Assembly: GCA_028065725.1 (NCBI GenBank)
Contig: JAPTVL010000155.1
Coordinates: forward strand, 1-5,207
DNA length: 5,207 bases
Direction: 5' to 3'
Origin: Betaproteobacteria bacterium
Lineage (GTDB): Bacteria; Pseudomonadota; Gammaproteobacteria; Burkholderiales; Rhodocyclaceae
In this document: positions 4,847 to 5,207 of the stretch, piece by piece
Layout: every line of letters begins with the position of its first letter
How positions within the stretch are numbered: position 1 is the stretch's first letter
Translations under genes and position numbers: made by a program
The notes under the pieces: generated by a model
The model's input: the letters and a program-made list of their open reading frames with translations, nothing else
What the model was told of the DNA's origin: nothing
The model's database searches: none

Positions 4847-5207
4847 AACCGGTCGTTCATGCGGTCGCCGGCAGCATCGCGATGCTCACCATCGCCAGCT
4901 TCTGGGTGGCCACCGTGATTGCGGAGCTGTTCCTGGACCATGCCGCGGTCGCCGCCGTCAAACACGCCATTGTGTACGGCTTGTTCCTACTGGTGCCGGC
5001 CTTGGTTGCCACCGGCGGCTCGGGTTTCATACTGGCGCGCGCCCGCAGCGGACGGCTGGTGACGAGAAAGCAGACGCGCCTGCGCTTCATTGCCGCCAAC
5101 GGCGTGCTGGTGATGATTCCGGCGGCGCTTTTCCTGAACAGCCAAGCCGCGGCCGGCCGTTTCGACGCGTCGTTCTATGCCGTCCAGGCGGTGGAACTCC
5201 TCGTCGG
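4843..5207 (+). CDS. small conserved-type multi-pass membrane protein, unknown function (3' truncated by window edge)
   Basis: The ATG at 4843-4845 overlaps the marR-type TGA (ATGA). The frame stays open for 121 codons to the window end. Hydrophobic segments lie at about 4-29 (HAVAGSIAMLTIASFWVATV), 42-64 (IVYGLFLLVPALVATGGSGF) and 82-98 (FIAANGVLVMIPAALFL), and a fourth begins near 109. Charged loops such as RARSGRLVTRKQTRLR (66-81) follow TM2, giving an expected four-TM inner-membrane protein of perhaps 140-150 residues. It has no signal peptide, Cys or obvious catalytic motif. I recall uncharacterised proteins of this kind beside MarR-type genes but cannot name a family. Coupling to the MarR gene suggests a shared response, possibly to a membrane-active compound (inference). 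Confidence 0.82.
   Translation, partial: MKPVVHAVAGSIAMLTIASFWVATVIAELFLDHAAVAAVKHAIVYGLFLLVPALVATGGSGFILARARSGRLVTRKQTRLRFIAANGVLVMIPAALFLNSQAAAGRFDASFYAVQAVELLV

Overview
This looks like a GC-rich chromosomal accessory segment from a proteobacterium. The codon use and protein families would suit Burkholderia-like beta- or Rhodanobacter/Xanthomonas-like gammaproteobacteria; this is inferred from family resemblance only. There are no RNA genes, CRISPR arrays or recognisable insertion sequences. The content is mostly small stress- or drug-responsive pairs, each made of one transcriptional regulator and one effector next to it.

Layout. (1) Positions 1-320 hold the tail of an unidentified plus-strand gene and the first 37 codons of a YafY/WYL-type regulator. 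The regulator has a strong ribosome binding site and a TTG start, but it is cut off inside its helix-turn-helix. (2) Positions 331-1719 hold a zinc-independent MDR oxidoreductase (minus strand) divergent from an HxlR-family regulator (plus strand). They share a short intergenic region with two small palindromes. (3) Positions 1740-3851 hold a TetR/AcrR-family regulator followed by a DHA2-type (14-segment) MFS exporter. Both genes have a promoter-like sequence with a near-identical 13-bp motif between the -35 and -10 boxes, which makes it a good candidate operator for the TetR protein. (4) Positions 3852-4272 contain no intact gene. The part next to the exporter is a decayed minus-strand remnant of a different MFS transporter's C-terminus. 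(5) Positions 4273-5207 hold a 30-bp near-perfect palindrome, a MarR-family regulator, and a small multi-pass membrane protein of unknown function. The last two overlap by ATGA, and the membrane protein runs off the window end.

Likely working logic (inference): each regulator controls itself and its partner. HxlR would respond to electrophile or redox stress and control the reductase, TetR would control drug efflux, and MarR would control the small membrane protein. Truncated genes on both sides of the intact modules suggest a region of repeated gain and loss. I do not see clear evidence for a wholly new system. The best leads are the shared TetR-type operator motif, the large marR palindrome, possible leaderless starts of the regulators, and the uncharacterised MarR-coupled membrane protein.
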